DNA of 64,000 nt from Verticillium longisporum (GCA_019188255.1 JAETXT010000001.1:1426001-1490000), one strand, 5' to 3'; positions 11,099 to 24,072 are shown, counted from the stretch's first letter. Made by a program: numbers and translations. The notes: generated by a model not told the origin, from the sequence alone.

Positions 11099-12676
11099 CT
11101 TCGAACAACCTTCTGTTGCTACCTAGGTATTCAGGGCCGGAAACTGTCTCTCTCAACACCCAGAGTGTTTGCCTCAATGTGAGCTCGCCAACGAGGGTGT
11201 CTGGTGGGCGTAACTGAAAGATAATCAAGGTCGTCAAGGCCAGACTTGGTTTAGGTACCTAGGGTAGGTAGGTACTTGTCAACAAGGTCCGTTTTGCTCG
11301 AGGAAGGTATATATTCAAGAGGCGGAGCCGATCCTGGATATGGAAGTGGAAGGCATCACTTGAAGCTTGCTCTGATTCACCAAACCTGAGTGATGACACA
11401 TGTTGAAGAAGGAGATGCCCGCAGGTGAACGAGTTGCATTGTGCCTGCCTTGGGGGGGCAGGAGTGAATGTCGTGGTTGCTATAGATGCTAGCTACCGAC
11501 CTAGAGGTACCTCGGTAAGTACCTACCTCAACCTTAAGGTACCACCTACCTTACCTACCTAGGTACCTGACCTTACCTTACCTTGAGTGACACCAGGCTC
11601 CACCGAGCAGGTTCATTCCATGTTTGTTCCAACCTTCCGCCGGCTGGAAAAATGAATGGTTTGCCCTAGGTACCTTACCTCAAAGCACACGACATCTTGG
11701 GCAGCTAAGGCAACAACCCTTACCTGAGGTACCTACTTTGGTTTGCAGGTGCGGCTTGGCAATATCGAGAGAGTCGTCATCTAAGCGGAAAGAAAACAGG
11801 TGAGCTGGCATGCATAGACATGCTGCAACCATCATCATTTCATCAAAGTCTCGGCGATGCCTACAATCCTTCCACAGCTGACCGGTGTCCTTTGTCCTTC
11901 TGAACAATATTGACACCAGAGAAGGCGCTATTCAATTCTCGTCAACGGCTCCACACGACGATTTCCAGGTCTTCTTCGTCGTTGAATCTGCTTCACATGC
12001 TGTCTTGGACAACGAAGATGGCGGCTCACCCTTAGAATTTCCATATCCGTCGCAAGTCAGGTTTAGCAGTGTCCTCTGTGACGAAAAAGGAAGCTCGCTA
12101 GTCTGCTCCCCGCGGGAATATCGGGAGGTGGGGGTCTACCCCGACCATTTGCTGCAAGTGCCACAGCTCAAGCATCTCATCTCGTATTCTGATGATAGGA
12201 AAACAAATCCAAGGTCTGCAGCATACCGCGCTTGGTTGTCTTTGACATACAATTGGGTTTGCCAATGCTTGTTGCAGAGGACCAGGTCCGAGGCGCGTGA
12301 CGTTGGCCAATAGCTGCGCCGCGTCTGAATGGACAGCTCACCTGAGGTCTCGCTTCCTTCGTACCTGAAGGATCCTTCATCAACCCTGTCGCCAAGTTAT
12401 TCGGCGCTGCAGTGCAAGTTTGTTTGCGGCACAGAATAGGCAGCAAGATGTCGTTCTCACTACTTGAACCGCCAGCCTCTTCTCCATGCCAGAGCAGTTA
12501 GTTGAGGCGCCTATCTTCGAGCTGAGTAACAAGTCATCTCTCAGCCCACACATTGGCACCTAGAGGAAGAAACAGGAGCCGCCGCTCGTTCATTGTTGTT
12601 ACTCAACAAACTTCGCCTGCAATCTTTAAACCGCAGGCTTATTCCGCTCGTTTTCCCCGTTCCGTCGGTCATCGCC
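11099..12676. other. Divergent intergenic region rich in AGGTACCT-type motifs
   Basis: About 1.6 kb between divergently transcribed genes. It is the densest stretch of AGGTACCT/TACCTACC motifs in the window (11252-11275, 11500-11590, 11666-11740). An open frame at 11885-12313 has no recognisable domain and is not called. The region from about 12540 on is the likely 5' leader of the Dfg5-type gene. Confidence 0.5.
11500..11590. repeat. Cluster of AGGTACCT / TACCTACC palindromic motifs
   Basis: A run of closely related words built from GGTACC, ACCTACC and ACCTTACC on both strands. Further copies occur at 707-745, 811-835, 11252-11275, 11666-11740, 21083-21101, 48749-48768, 53569-53601 and 53767-53800. 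The words are self-complementary or nearly so and are all intergenic. They may be relics of short repeat expansion or binding sites; the sequence alone does not decide. Confidence 0.6.
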
Positions 12677-14111
12677 ATGTTTGCGACTCTGCCCACCGCT
12701 GGCCGCCCTACGGCGTTGCTCGTCCTGGGATGCCTTGCCACCGCCCTCGCGCAGGGCTATTCTGTTGGCACAGATGGTACATTGAGTCACTTTCAGAGTT
12801 GGGGTTTGAGGCTTCGCTGACAGTGTGAAAGATGAAATTCGCGAGTCAGCGCAGACCCTTGCGTACGACGCGATGCTCTTCTACGATGGCAACAGCACGG
12901 GCAAGACCCCTGGCCTCCTGCCGGGACCGCCATCTGAGGGTCTGGGTGACTACTACTGGTACCAAGCAGCCACAATGATGAGCACCCTCGTTGACTATTG
13001 GCACTTGACTGGTGACGGGACTTACAACGATGTTGTGGCCAAGGGCTTGGTTCATCAGGCTGGAAAGGACCGCAACTACATGCCGGCCAACCAGACTGCT
13101 ACCCTCGTCAACGACGATCAAGGCTTCTGGGGCATGGCCGCCATGCTGGCTGCCGAGCATCAATTTCCCGCTCCCGACAATGAAGTTTGGCTGCCCTTGG
13201 CACAAGCCGTCTGGAACACTCAGGTTGAGCGTCTCGATGACCGGTGCGGCGGAGGTCTGGCCTGGGCCATTTCCCCCGAACAGCTTGGCTACCAGTACAA
13301 AAACACCGTTTCCAACGCCGTCTTTTTCAACCTGGGCGCGCGCCTCGCCCGTTACACCGGCAACAGCACCTACCTGCGTCAGGCCGAGGCGACCTGGGAT
13401 TGGCTTTGGGCCTTGGAATACATTGACCACAAGACCTGGCGAGCGTACGATGGCGCGCACTCCGAGCAAAACTGTACCGATGTGAACAAGGCCACCTTTT
13501 CCACCAACATTGCTTTCCTGACGCAGGGTGCTGCCTTCATCTACAACCACACCCAGGAGGAGAAGTGGTTTGAGCGTACAAACGAGCTCGTGGGGCGATT
13601 CCTCCAGGACTTCTTCCCCGAAGACGTCGCTTACGAGGTCCCCTGCGAGGCCGCCAAGGGTCGCTGCACCGGCGACATGATTGCGTACAAGGGCTATGCG
13701 CATCGACTCCTGGCCGTCGTCACCCAGCTCGTTCCCTCTACAAGCCAGCGCATCCTGCCCGTGCTGCAAAAGTCGGCGCAAGCCGCCGTTGAGCAGTGCA
13801 CCGGTGGCGATTCGGGACGTGCTTGCGGCTTCTACTGGTCACTCGGCGAGTACGTCGACCCGGAAGCGGATGGCACGACTGGTGCTGGCGAGGCCCTGAA
13901 CGTGCTGGCTGCCATCTCGTCGCTGCTCATCGACGGCGCGAGCTCTCCAATGACCAATGCCACGGGAACCTCGACCGAAGCTGGTGACAGCGACAGCGAG
14001 GCGCAGACGGACAACGACCCAGCGACGTCGACGAACAGCTCAGGTGCCGCCACCTTTGGCCCTGCAATGCTCGCCAGCGGCATGGGTACCCTTCTCTGGA
14101 TGTTCCTGTAA
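12677..14111 (+). CDS. dfg5: GPI-anchored GH76 mannan endo-1,6-alpha-mannosidase, Dfg5/Dcw1 type
   Basis: Cell-wall enzyme of glycoside hydrolase family 76. Yeast Dfg5/Dcw1 are thought to transfer GPI-mannoproteins from the plasma membrane to wall glucan. Exon 1 12677-12776, intron 12777-12831 (55 nt, GTACAT...GAAAG, with CTGAC), exon 2 12832-14111; about 459 residues. The signal peptide is residues 1 to about 27 (ALLVLGCLATALA). The GH76 catalytic Asp pair is in VNDDQGFW near residue 126. Several N-glycosylation sequons are present. The Ser/Thr-rich tail ends in a hydrophobic segment (MLASGMGTLLWMFL) with small residues before it, a clear GPI-anchor signal. The usual acceptor CTGACAG at 12818-12824 does not preserve the frame; the one eight bases later does. 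The frame is intact after splicing. Confidence 0.9.
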
Positions 14112-14345
14112 ACATTTCATCATAGACTTACAAGCTCGGAGCTCGGACCGCACGCTGGATGGTATCCTTATCGATAGAATTCTGTATTGAGTCTTTGAGC
14201 CCGAAACAATTGCATTGCGCCTAGGATGCCTCTATGACTAAAGATCCGCCCCCCCGCGAATTGACCGAAGTGTCGGCCCCTTCGCTTTGTTGGACCATCT
14301 GTGCCATGTTAGTGACAGCTGATACCAGAAATCAAGGTGTTCTGC

Positions 14346-16576
14346 TCACATCTTGATAACGCCTTCGTCGCCACAGGACGCAATCATGCACGGATCTGTC
14401 GGGTTCCACACAACAGCATTTGTCCGAGGAGAGTGGCCCTGTAGCTTTTCCACGGCCACTCCGCTGTTCTTGTGCCAGATAAGTATGCTGCCGTCTGGGA
14501 GGAGCCGGTTAGTACAGATGACTGGCGAGACTCAAGCGTCACAAACCTTCGCTGCCACTGACGACGAAACTCTCGTTCGCACCGCCAAAAGCACTCCGAA
14601 TCAAACAGGCGCCGCCTGTGTGTCCGAGGAATTTCTGCACGGGTTTCCGAGCGACCAGATCGATCAGCTGCGCCTCGTCGTTTTGTTTGTTGACCAGCAG
14701 ATGCCTCGAGTCCACGCTGATGCTAACCGAGGTTGGCCTAGAATCAAGCTTCATAGTGCATTCGAGCTTTCGCGTCACAGCGTTGTAGATGTGAATAGAC
14801 TGCGAGTCGTCTACAGCGACCAGCCAGTGGCCGTCGGCGGAACCACAGACGTCTTGGACCCTGTGCTTCTTAGCCCAGTCGCATATGAGCTCTCCGTCTA
14901 CGCTCCAGGACTGTATACTGTGCTCCTTGTCCAGTGAACTGACTACGAAGCTTTGGCCGTCCGGCGCCCAGATGCACCCACTGACGGGCTCTGCGAGGCG
15001 GCCGATCTTCTTTAGGAGGTGGCCCGACTATTGTTGTTGTTAGTGAGTGGAATGGGATATGAGGATCAAGAGCCCACCTTGGTATCCCACAGCCGTGCAT
15101 GCTTATCACGACCGCATGTTACTATCATGGAGTCATCCGGGCTCCATGCCAGATTCGCGCAGCCATCGACATGTTCCCCTAGTGTTCGGACAACGTTGAA
15201 AGAGGGGACTTCCCAGATCATAACCGTGTCATTAGATCCAAATCCAGCCAGTCTCCGTCCATCGTTGGAAAACTGAACACCCCAAACCTCACCCGTCAGA
15301 TCAGTGAGTTGCAGTGCAGTCTCGTTGGGGAAGTGAGTGCGGTCACAAATGTGGTCGGAGTAGAGAGATGGCGAGGATGCGCTGGTGTGCCAGAGACAGC
15401 TATCGATCTGACTCTGCTTCACCTGGTCTAGGAGTACAGCCAGGCGATTTTGAGGTAGCATGACGGACGGTGATATACATTCTGCTCTTCGATCAACACA
15501 CGGAAACTGCCGGGTTGGCAAGGGACTCACTGGATAGTTCCGAAAGCAGCTCACGTCTTGAATTCCCCGTGAGCCGTCCCAGCCGGATTTAGACCGCAAA
15601 TCTTCGGTCGAGGTGCACATGAGTAGACTTGACAACATGTGGAGCTTCTGAGTGTCCTGGTATAATGGCGTAAGCTCCGTCCTCAGAACCACAAGAGCTT
15701 GGCTGATGTGCTTGCTTTCCAGTAATTCCAAGAACTTCTGTTGTCGTATCCAAAATCGCATGAGGCTTGGGTTGGATCCTGAAGCAAGCACCAAACCATT
15801 ACCCTGCTGACTCCTGTCACCGGAGGCAGCAGCCCCAGAGAGGAGTTCTTCGGCCACATCCCACACCCCATCAATGATAGCAGTTCGAAAGCTTCCAACA
15901 GTTTTGCTCTCCAGCTGAAAGCCGCTGTCGTGACTCAAAGACTCGGCAGCGGACTGATACCCATGTCCGCCAAGGTCTGTATGAGGATGCGAGTGACCTC
16001 CTCCCTGTCATGGCCATGGTATGAGGAGGAGGCCAAACGAGAGGCAGCCGAGGCGCCATTTGTCGCTATCGTCGCTTTGTATATGCCGTTGGCCGAGGAT
16101 GTCGTGCTTTCAGCAGTGGAAGCACCATTATGGCTAGGCCTCGACGTCCCGTTCGAGGTACGAGCATCATCATCAGCTGGCATGTCGGTCCGGTGGCGCT
16201 TGTAACGAGAACTCCGATTTGAGGTACCTCCGACCCAGCCCGTCTGTTCCTGGTCTGAATCGCTGCGTTGTCTCCGGCCGAGGGCCTGGCGTGGCTGGTT
16301 CGATGCTATCGTATGGGTACTGGCGCGAGGATGGGAGCTCGAAGATGGGTGCTCACGGCTGTCGATGGTGTACGTTGGTGGCAGGGACTGGTGAAGCTGG
16401 TCTGGATTGGGGGCAGAGGAGACGGATTCGGCGTTTAGTCGAGGATCTGGCGAGGTAGATGGGCCGTCGGAGTTGGGTTCGGGATTGGATTGGGGAGGGG
16501 AATGAGGATGGGAGTCCAGCGTGAGGTCGACGACCTGCCGTTCACCGCGGGAATGATCCCGCGGTGGAATGAGCAA
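14346..16576 (-). CDS. LisH-CTLH-WD40 protein, Gid7/WDR26 type, frame break near 15951
   Basis: Likely the Gid7/WDR26-type subunit of the GID/CTLH ubiquitin ligase, which in yeast degrades gluconeogenic enzymes. The N-terminal 170 residues are Ser/Pro/Asn-rich, followed by a LisH-like helix (ILIQTLADMGI), a CTLH/CRA segment (SGFQLESKTVGSFR, then KFLELLESKHISQAL) and about seven WD repeats (for example GVQFSNDGRRLAGFGSND, MIVTCGRDKHARLWD, GSILIWH). Introns: 15028-15077 (50 nt) and 14495-14546 (52 nt), both in phase. The frame breaks between LisH and CTLH at the GG at 15951-15952 (CC on the coding strand); one extra C gives GISPAAESLSHDSG. The frame is open to 16576 but has no ATG near that end; the first ATG is at 16183, so the true start may lie in an unrecognised upstream exon. 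Confidence 0.8.
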
Positions 16577-18078
16577 GAGCTTGTCTAAGGAATAAGGCGA
16601 CTCCCGTCAAGAAAGTAACACGGTAGCATGTAAGAGGGAGTCTCTGGCGCTCGTTGGTATTCGCGGTATGCTTGAGTGACGGCAACAGTGGTTGGAACGG
16701 GGTGAGGTTAAGGTGCAGGTAGATAGGTCACCATCAACCAGGTACGTACTGGGCAGCCAGGTGCGTTTTGGGTCTGGAGAAGCAATGCTGCAAGAGGTGA
16801 GCACATGACAGCAGGCGACCTTGATTGGACGTCATCATGGCACCAGCACCAACCAGGTAGCCGACGCAGGGATTCCGCAGGCTCCGCTCCACTGTGGGGT
16901 ATGTGCTGCTTGATCTTATCAGGGCGCTGCTGCTGCTGGCGTGCTCTCTACGCCAACACCAGTTCACAAGTCAGGTGCCTCGCACCTCAACGCCTCCCTG
17001 ATACTCGCTCCATTCGGGCCAGAGCTCTTGACATCCTACAAGTACGCGAGTGGGTCACGGCTGTTAGCCAGAGAGGTTGCCTGTATTATCACCTCTCTCG
17101 GACTGCCTGAATTGTGCCATGAGAGAAGCCATGCCTATGTCTTAAGGCCGTATACAGGCCAGTAAAAGCTTAGCACAAGCCTCATAAGCTATGCCCTGTG
17201 AAAGGTTGCGTAGGAAGGTTGCTTAGGCCAAAATCAGTCACTGACTGACTGCACAATGTACGAGCGTGTTCTATTCCAGGGTGCCCGTCCAACGCTCGGT
17301 TCAAGAAAAGGTACTTCCTACCCGGACACTTAGTCAAACACGCTCAAACAAGACCTCGTACTGTCCTGCGGCCACACCGGCTTCCTCGCTACATGTAAAC
17401 TCTAAGGATGCCTCCACGCGGCAAGGTCTCCTTGTGCAAAGATTGCTGCCTACTTGAACAACCAGAATACATAACCCCATTCGTGACGACTTTGATGACG
17501 ACAACAACAACAGCCAACAAATGTCCGACTTAGGCACCTGGATTTAAGTAACTTCGATTGGCGGTGCAACTGCCTTGAAGCGATGAGTAAGCACATATCG
17601 CCAATCATGTGGGAGGGTCTCGTAGGGGAATCGCCTCGCACTAGGCCCTCCAGCGCAATCCACGCTCAGGCTGGCAACCAGAAGGCTGAGCTCGAGCCAC
17701 ACGTGGCTAGCGCCCCTGCTCTGGCCAGCGACGTCGTAAGTCGAGGTGGATTTGTTGCCCCGGTCAGGCTTGTGAAGTCTCCCAAAGCCCCAACCCAACA
17801 ACCACGCTTCGAGGAGAGAACCTTCGAGCACTCGCATCTTTGCTGACCACCAGCTTTCGTTGCGCCAGCCGTTGCGAAACTCCATCGAGACGGACAATCC
17901 CGCCAAGTCGCTTCCCCAACAACATTCACCGCATCACCCGAGTCCTTCTCAAGTCACGCTCCAGCAGCTATCTGCGACACAAGATACCTTCACCGTCACT
18001 CCAGAGACGGCCGACGAGCCCATCGCCAGAATCACCACACCTCACGTCCGTAGTTTACAAAACCACACGACATCCATC
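16577..18078. other. Divergent promoter region of the WD40 gene and vps1
   Basis: About 1.5 kb without a supportable gene. Open frames around 17544-17929 on both strands look like chance frames in the leader of vps1. The 200 bases before 18079 are C-rich and pyrimidine-rich, as expected for the 5' leader of a strongly expressed fungal gene. Confidence 0.45.
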
Positions 18079-20416
18079 ATGGCGGCCAACGCTCATGTCG
18101 CCAGCGCCCACGGCGGTATTTCCGATCCTGCTCTCATCACGTAGGCTTGTTCCCATCCTCCTATGCACGCTTGAATCTAGGCAGCTAACAAGGCATGCAG
18201 ACTGGTCAACAAGCTCCAGGATGTATTTTCGACAGTCGGTGTCAACAACCCCATCGACCTTCCCCAGATCGCCGTTGTCGGCAGTCAGTCCAGTGGAAAG
18301 AGTTCTGTGCTAGAGAACATCGTTGGTCGCGACTTGTAAGCCCCTATCTCCTTACCCCTCCTTCTCCCTGCTCATGTGGTTCTGACGCTGACCCCACCAC
18401 CACCAGCCTGCCGCGAGGTGCTGGTATTTGCACACGACGACCGCTTGTCCTCCAGCTCATCAACCGACCGGCACAAGCCTCCAACGGCGTCAACGACGAG
18501 GTCGCCAACAGCTCCGACAAGGCCGCCAACAATGACGAGTGGGGCGAGTTCCTCCACATCCCGGGCCAGAAGTTCTTCGACTTCAACAAGATCCGCGACG
18601 AAATCAGCAGGGAGACGGACGCAAAGGTTGGCCGAAATGCCGGCATCTCGGCGGCGCCGATCAACCTGCGTGTCTACTCTCCCAACGTCCTTACCTTGAC
18701 TCTTGTCGATTTGCCTGGCTTGACCAAAGTTCCCGTTGGTGACCAGCCCAGGGATATCGAGAGGCAGATTCGCGACATGGTGCTCAAGTACATCTCGAAG
18801 CCCAATGCCATCGTCCTCGCTGTGACCTCGGCCAACATCGATCTGGCTAACTCTGACGGTCTCAAGATGGCGAGGGAGGTAGACCCCGAGGGCCAAAGAA
18901 CTATCGGCGTCTTGACCAAGATTGATTTGATGGACGACGGAACCGATGTTGTAGACATTCTGGCGGGTCGTATCATCCCCCTGCGTCTCGGCTACGTCCC
19001 CGTCGTCAACCGAGGACAGCGCGACATCGACAACAAGAAGGCCATCACGAGCGCCCTCGAGGCCGAGAAGAACTTCTTCGAGAACCACAAGTCATACCGC
19101 AACAAGAGCTCCTACTGCGGCACACCGTACCTGGCGAAAAAGCTGAACCTCATTCTTATGATGCACATTAAGCAAACTCTTCCTGACATCAAGGCTCGCA
19201 TTTCCAGCTCTCTACAGAAGTATACCTCGGAGCTGGACAGCCTGGGCCCTAGCATGCTCGGAAACAGCGGCAATATTGTTTTGAACATTATCACCGAGTT
19301 TACGAATGAATGGCGTACGGTTTTGGACGGCAACAACACGGAGCTGTCGAGCACAGAGCTGTCGGGTGGTGCCCGTATCAGCTTTGTGTTCCACGAACTG
19401 TACTCCAATGGTGTCAAGGCTGTCGATCCGTTTGATGTCGTCAAGGACGTCGATATCCGCACTATCCTTTACAACTCCTCGGGCTCTTCGCCGGCACTCT
19501 TTGTAGGCACGACTGCCTTTGAGCTGATCGTCAAGCAGCAGATCAAGCGACTGGAAGACCCTAGCCTGAAGTGCGTGTCGCTCGTCTATGACGAGTTGGT
19601 TCGCATTCTTTCACAGCTTCTTGGCAAAACGCTGTACAGGAGGTATCCCCAGCTCAAGGAGAAGATGCACGCTGTTGTCATTGGTTTCTTCAAGAAGGCC
19701 ATGGCTCCCACGAACAAGCTTGTCAAGGATCTTGTCAGCATGGAGGCTTGCTATGTCAACACTGGACACCCTGATTTCCTCAACGGCCACCGTGCCATGG
19801 CCATTGTCAATGAGCGGTACAACCCCGCCAAGCCTGTGCAGGTCGACCCCAAGACCGGCAAGCCCCTGCCCGGCGGAACACCCAGGGCTCAGTCCCCAAC
19901 TGTGCCTGAGAGCGACGCCAACGGTGGTTTCTTCGGCAGTTTCTTCGCAGCGAAGAACAAGAAGAAGGCGGCCGCGATGGAGGCCCCTCCCCCTACGCTC
20001 AAAGCCTCTGGCATGCTCTCTGAGCGTGAGAACATTGAGGTCGAGGTCATCAGTAAGTTCGCCACGAATGGAAGGAAAGTCTATCATCAGTCGATTGACC
20101 GTTACCCTCAGAGCTGCTTATTTCATCTTATTTCAACATTACGAAGCGTACCATGATCGACATGGTTCCCAAGGCTATCATGCTCAATCTTGTTCAGTAC
20201 GTAGCCCTGTCCATTGTGATATCAAAACCTTGCTGACGCGTGAATAGGTTTACCAAGGATGAGATGCAAAAGGAACTCCTGGAGAACATGTACCGCAGCG
20301 ACACTCTCGACGACCTGCTCAAGGAAAGCGACTTCACCGTGCGCCGGAGAAAGGAGTGCCAGCAAATGGTCGAGTCCCTCGCGCGGGCCAGCGAGATTGT
20401 CAGCCAGGTCCAGTAG
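18079..20416 (+). CDS. vps1: Dynamin-like GTPase Vps1
   Basis: Large GTPase that drives membrane fission in Golgi-to-endosome/vacuole traffic and peroxisome division. Five exons: 18079-18140, 18201-18335, 18407-20052, 20112-20196 and 20248-20416, with introns of 60, 71, 59 and 51 nt, all GT-AG and in phase; the product is about 698 residues. G1 P-loop GSQSSGKS is at residues 48-55, G3 DLPG near 166, G4 TKID near 236. The middle domain and stalk follow, then a variable insert (about 560-610) and the C-terminal GED ([15 protein letters not shown]...). There is no PH or Pro-rich domain, which fits Vps1 rather than classical dynamin. Mitochondrial Dnm1 is the main alternative, but the short linker and N-terminus fit Vps1 better. 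The frame is intact. Confidence 0.95.
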
Positions 20417-21400
20417 ATGCGATGGCGACGACGATACAGAGAGGTTACGAAGCGCACGTTCTCGAATTGCATACTGAGGAGACGTTCAGCGAGTGTTAGA
20501 AGGAGCACGTGTGTGCAGGCCTCTGAGATCGCGGTCCTCGACGAAGGATGGCCCCATCCATAATGCAAGTTGCGGAAGCGCACTTGGACGTCGCGAGGCC
20601 TGTTCATCCGCAAGAACCCGGCATAGGGAGGAGTGGGGGAGTCCAGACGGTGCGTTTTTGGTGTTGCACACTCTTGTTGACGCGTTTTACAATTTGGCCT
20701 GCCCGTGCCTTGGGTTACGCGACCGCTGTCTCCTCTTGTTTTCGATTAGGCAGAGAGTAGCCTAGAATATTATCATGATGTATTGCTCGCGAAACTGGTC
20801 GCAAGGCTTTTGATCAATCTACTGATCAACCTACGGACAATGCAGTTATGTAACCGAATCGCGTACGCTGGCTGGATGACACGGCGCTGTGGGGAAAAGT
20901 CAGGGGTCGCCGAACTGCTGGGATCCTTCGTTTTGGTTTAGTCAGTCTGACATGCGTAACCGACGCGGCCGATCTGGTGTTACGACTGGTGTAACGACAG
21001 TGTGTACCGAATATTATACATTCAGCAACCATGGTGTTTTCCGATCCGGTTTACCAAGGTCCCTCTCTCGCACACTTCGCCTAAGGTACCTACCTACCAG
21101 AGAGAGTGGCTGGCTACTGGCGGTATGAGCATGACACACCGCAAAAGGACTACACCCTACAGTTGCATACCCATTTCGGCGAGACATTTAGTGACATAGC
21201 CGTGTACTGACGACATGACGCAGGCATGAGCTACAATGTAACGACACCCTGTCTGAGCCTCGGCAACTTTCATCTCTTGGCCTTCTCAAAGTTTCATGAA
21301 CGAATCTCAGATATACGTGGGGAATCAATAAGACCAGCTGACTGAGCAAAGACGACTCCTTGCATTTCCCACTTGACCTGTCCTCCAGTCCATAGCTGCA
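20417..21400. other. Intergenic region between vps1 and SDR gene
   Basis: About 1 kb. It holds the 3' flank of vps1 and the upstream region of the SDR gene, with one AGGTACC-type motif at 21083-21101. No gene seen. Confidence 0.45.
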
Positions 21401-22463
21401 ATGATGGCCGGGCTAATCAACTCGTTCGTCTCTCAATTCAAAAACCTTCCAGTCCCTGAGGACTTGCAGACAGGAAGGACCATCATCGTCACTGGCGCCA
21501 ACGTTGGTCTCGGCCTCGAGGCTGCGCGTCACTTCACCCGCCTGCACGCTGACCGGGTCATTGTCGCTTGTCGCGATACCGCAAAGGGAGAGGCCGCAGT
21601 CCAGACGATACGCGCCGCCCACCCTGACAGTCCCACCCGTCTCGATGTCTGGCAAGTCGACCTTGGCGTCTTCAACAATGTCAAGGCCTTTGCCGCCCGT
21701 GTCGAGAAGGAGCTTGGCCGCGTCGACATATTACTGAGTAATGCTAGTCTCGCGACAGCTGAGTACGCCGAGACGGGCGAGGGATGGGAGTCAACGCTGG
21801 CCATCAATGTCATCGGGACGTTCCTGCTGTCGATTCTGCTGCTCCCCAAGATGAGGGCGACGGCCAAGCAGTACAAGACAAAGCCGCATCTTACTGTCAC
21901 TGCTAGTGCGGCAGGTCACCTAGTAAGGCTCTCTCTAGAACTCCACCATACGAATATCTCGCATGTCGAACCCTCCCGCTAACATTGGATAGGCTTACTT
22001 CAACGAGCGTAAAGAGAAGGAGGTCTTCAAGGCTCTCAACGAGAACCGCAGTCTCCTAGACCGCTATAACGTCTCCAAGCTTCTGCAGATCATCGCCGTT
22101 AAACACCTCGCCGTTGCGACACGCGCCTCGGCCCACAGCGCCGATGAGGACATCATCATCAACTCGGTCCACCCTGGTCTCTGCCAGACGGAGCTGTTCC
22201 GTTCCATGCCCTTTCCCTTCAACTACCCCATGAACATTGGTCTGCGCATCGTCGGGCGTACGTCGGAGATGGGCTCGCGCTGCCTGCTGGCCGGAGCGCT
22301 CGCGGATGAGGAGTCACACGGCCGGTACATGGAGAACTGTCTCGTCGCGGACTATGCCCCCATCTTGAACGGCGATGATGGCGAGGTGATGCAATCCAAG
22401 GTCTGGGAGGAGCTGATGGGCATCTTGGAGGACATCCAGCCCGGAATCCAAAAGCTGATTTGA
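21401..22463 (+). CDS. Short-chain dehydrogenase/reductase (retinol dehydrogenase-like)
   Basis: NAD(P)-dependent oxidoreductase of the classical SDR fold; the substrate cannot be read from sequence. Exons 21401-21922 and 21993-22463, intron 21923-21992 (70 nt, GTAAGG...GATAG with GCTAAC); about 330 residues. The cofactor motif TGANVGLG is at 31-38, an Arg after the second strand (ACRD) favours NADP, LSNAS stands where NNAG is usual, a Ser is at about 169, and the catalytic YNVSK is at Tyr199/Lys203. The C-terminal part contains HPGLCQTELF, common in fungal retinol-dehydrogenase-like SDRs. The frame is intact. Two Met codons begin the frame; either could be used. Confidence 0.85.
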
Positions 22464-24072
22464 ACAGGGCCGTTTGCAGGATGAGTGGGTGTGTGTATAC
22501 AAGTATTCTTGTTCGAGCGAATCGATATGCGAGGTATGCATGAGTGAATACTGGGCCTCCCTGAGCGGCCAACAAGTCTACTGCGACTTGTTCTCGTTTC
22601 GATAACCCTCCTTGCCAGGAGTTCTAGGCTGGCTGATCATGCTGAAGCACATGTTGATCATGCTGGGCGCTGCATCTCATTGGAGGGGCCATGACGTGAG
22701 GTTACACAACACAGTCCATCGCCATTGAGCACACTGTCGAGTGATTGCACTTCATGTCCGGCGATTGCCGTTGCATAAGGCAGGGTATGCTTTTCAGCGC
22801 CAGAGTCTCAAGCCACAGCATCTGCGAGGGAGGGGAAGATGTCTCACACCGGTCATCAGCAAATGGTGTGTCGCTCAGCATGATGCTTGCAGTCTGTTGA
22901 CAATCGACAGCTTTCAGCCCGGTGCAAGTCCCTCACAAGCTCACAGTTCAACTCGTCACAACTTGTGAGCACCCCACCACAGGGCTCTACAAAATATCAC
23001 ACCTAGACGAGACGCAACGGTTTGGCGACGTTTCAATCAGCTGGCTGCGGCATGCTCTGCGACTGGTCGATTGGCTGACGAACGGACGTTCCATCCAATA
23101 GTCGTCACAATCCCAGTCGCATTCTAGCCTTTTGTGAATCCATCCAACCCAAAGCAGTCGGTCAGCTAGCTAGCTACCTATGCCTCGACTTGGATGATCA
23201 ATGATCTGCCTTTCGTCGATAGGCGCCTCATAACTCAGCTTTCGAGAAAAGCCTCCCTGCAAAGCCCAACTCCATTCGGCACATGGCGAGGCCTTCATCG
23301 ACCAGTTGGATCCGGCTTCGACCGCCAATCGACGCCGCCATTTCCCAGCACGTTCCTACAAGGAGAGCTCCGACCAGGATGCCAGTCGGAAAATCCCATG
23401 CAGCATTTCAAGCGACATCTCAGGTGCCACGCGACGGCCCGCGGACGCCACCCACCGTAGGCTAGGCAATGCAGCGCCACCTCCTCCTCTCGAGGTTCCA
23501 GTTTTGTGAGACCCCCAAGACCCCCCTCAACTCGCGGCTCGAGGTCCGCGCCGGCCAGCACTAACGCATTTGTGAATGGATGCATTAGTGGCTTGGATCC
23601 AGACCTCCCCCCTCGTGGTGCCTCGCGACTTAGCTTGGCCAGGACTGTCGATGTTTTGCCTCGTTCCGGCCGAGGCGAGTATTCAGCTCATACTAGTCGT
23701 CATGATACCGCATGTCACGAATGTGACCCGTCATGTTCAACCGAGCCGCCGTGATTCAGCTGGCCACCATGGGCTGCTGCATGGACGGGCACATGCTCAG
23801 GATCGATCGACTTTTGCATTGGGTGTTTCGTATGCTTCACCGGTTCACCAACGTGGAGGATGGAGAAGGGCGAGGGGTTCTCATATGGAACTTTGATTAT
23901 CACTTGCCTCGGAGAGGACGCTGCCATTGAGCCCCGACGACCTCACAACTCTCTATAAAACCGAGCGTCAGCCATCCCATCCATCTCTCCATCCTTGTGT
24001 TCAGGTTCTTATGGGATTCTCTCTTCTCAGAATCATCTCAAATACTTCATCAGCACATCGAAATCTTTGACA
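22464..24072. other. Intergenic region, 1.6 kb
   Basis: Separates the conserved block on the left from the accessory block on the right. No gene is supported. Short frames at 23194-23930 on both strands carry no recognisable domain. A TATA-like box for the next gene lies at 23954. Confidence 0.45.
23954..23959 (+). promoter_or_regulatory. TATA box candidate of the amine oxidase gene
   Basis: The sequence CTCTATAAAACCG contains TATAAA about 114 bases before the ATG at 24073, a normal position for a fungal core promoter. Confidence 0.5.

Noticed and set aside
11885..12313. Plus-strand frame of 142 codons
   Set aside because: No family resemblance and it lies in motif-rich intergenic DNA between divergent promoters.
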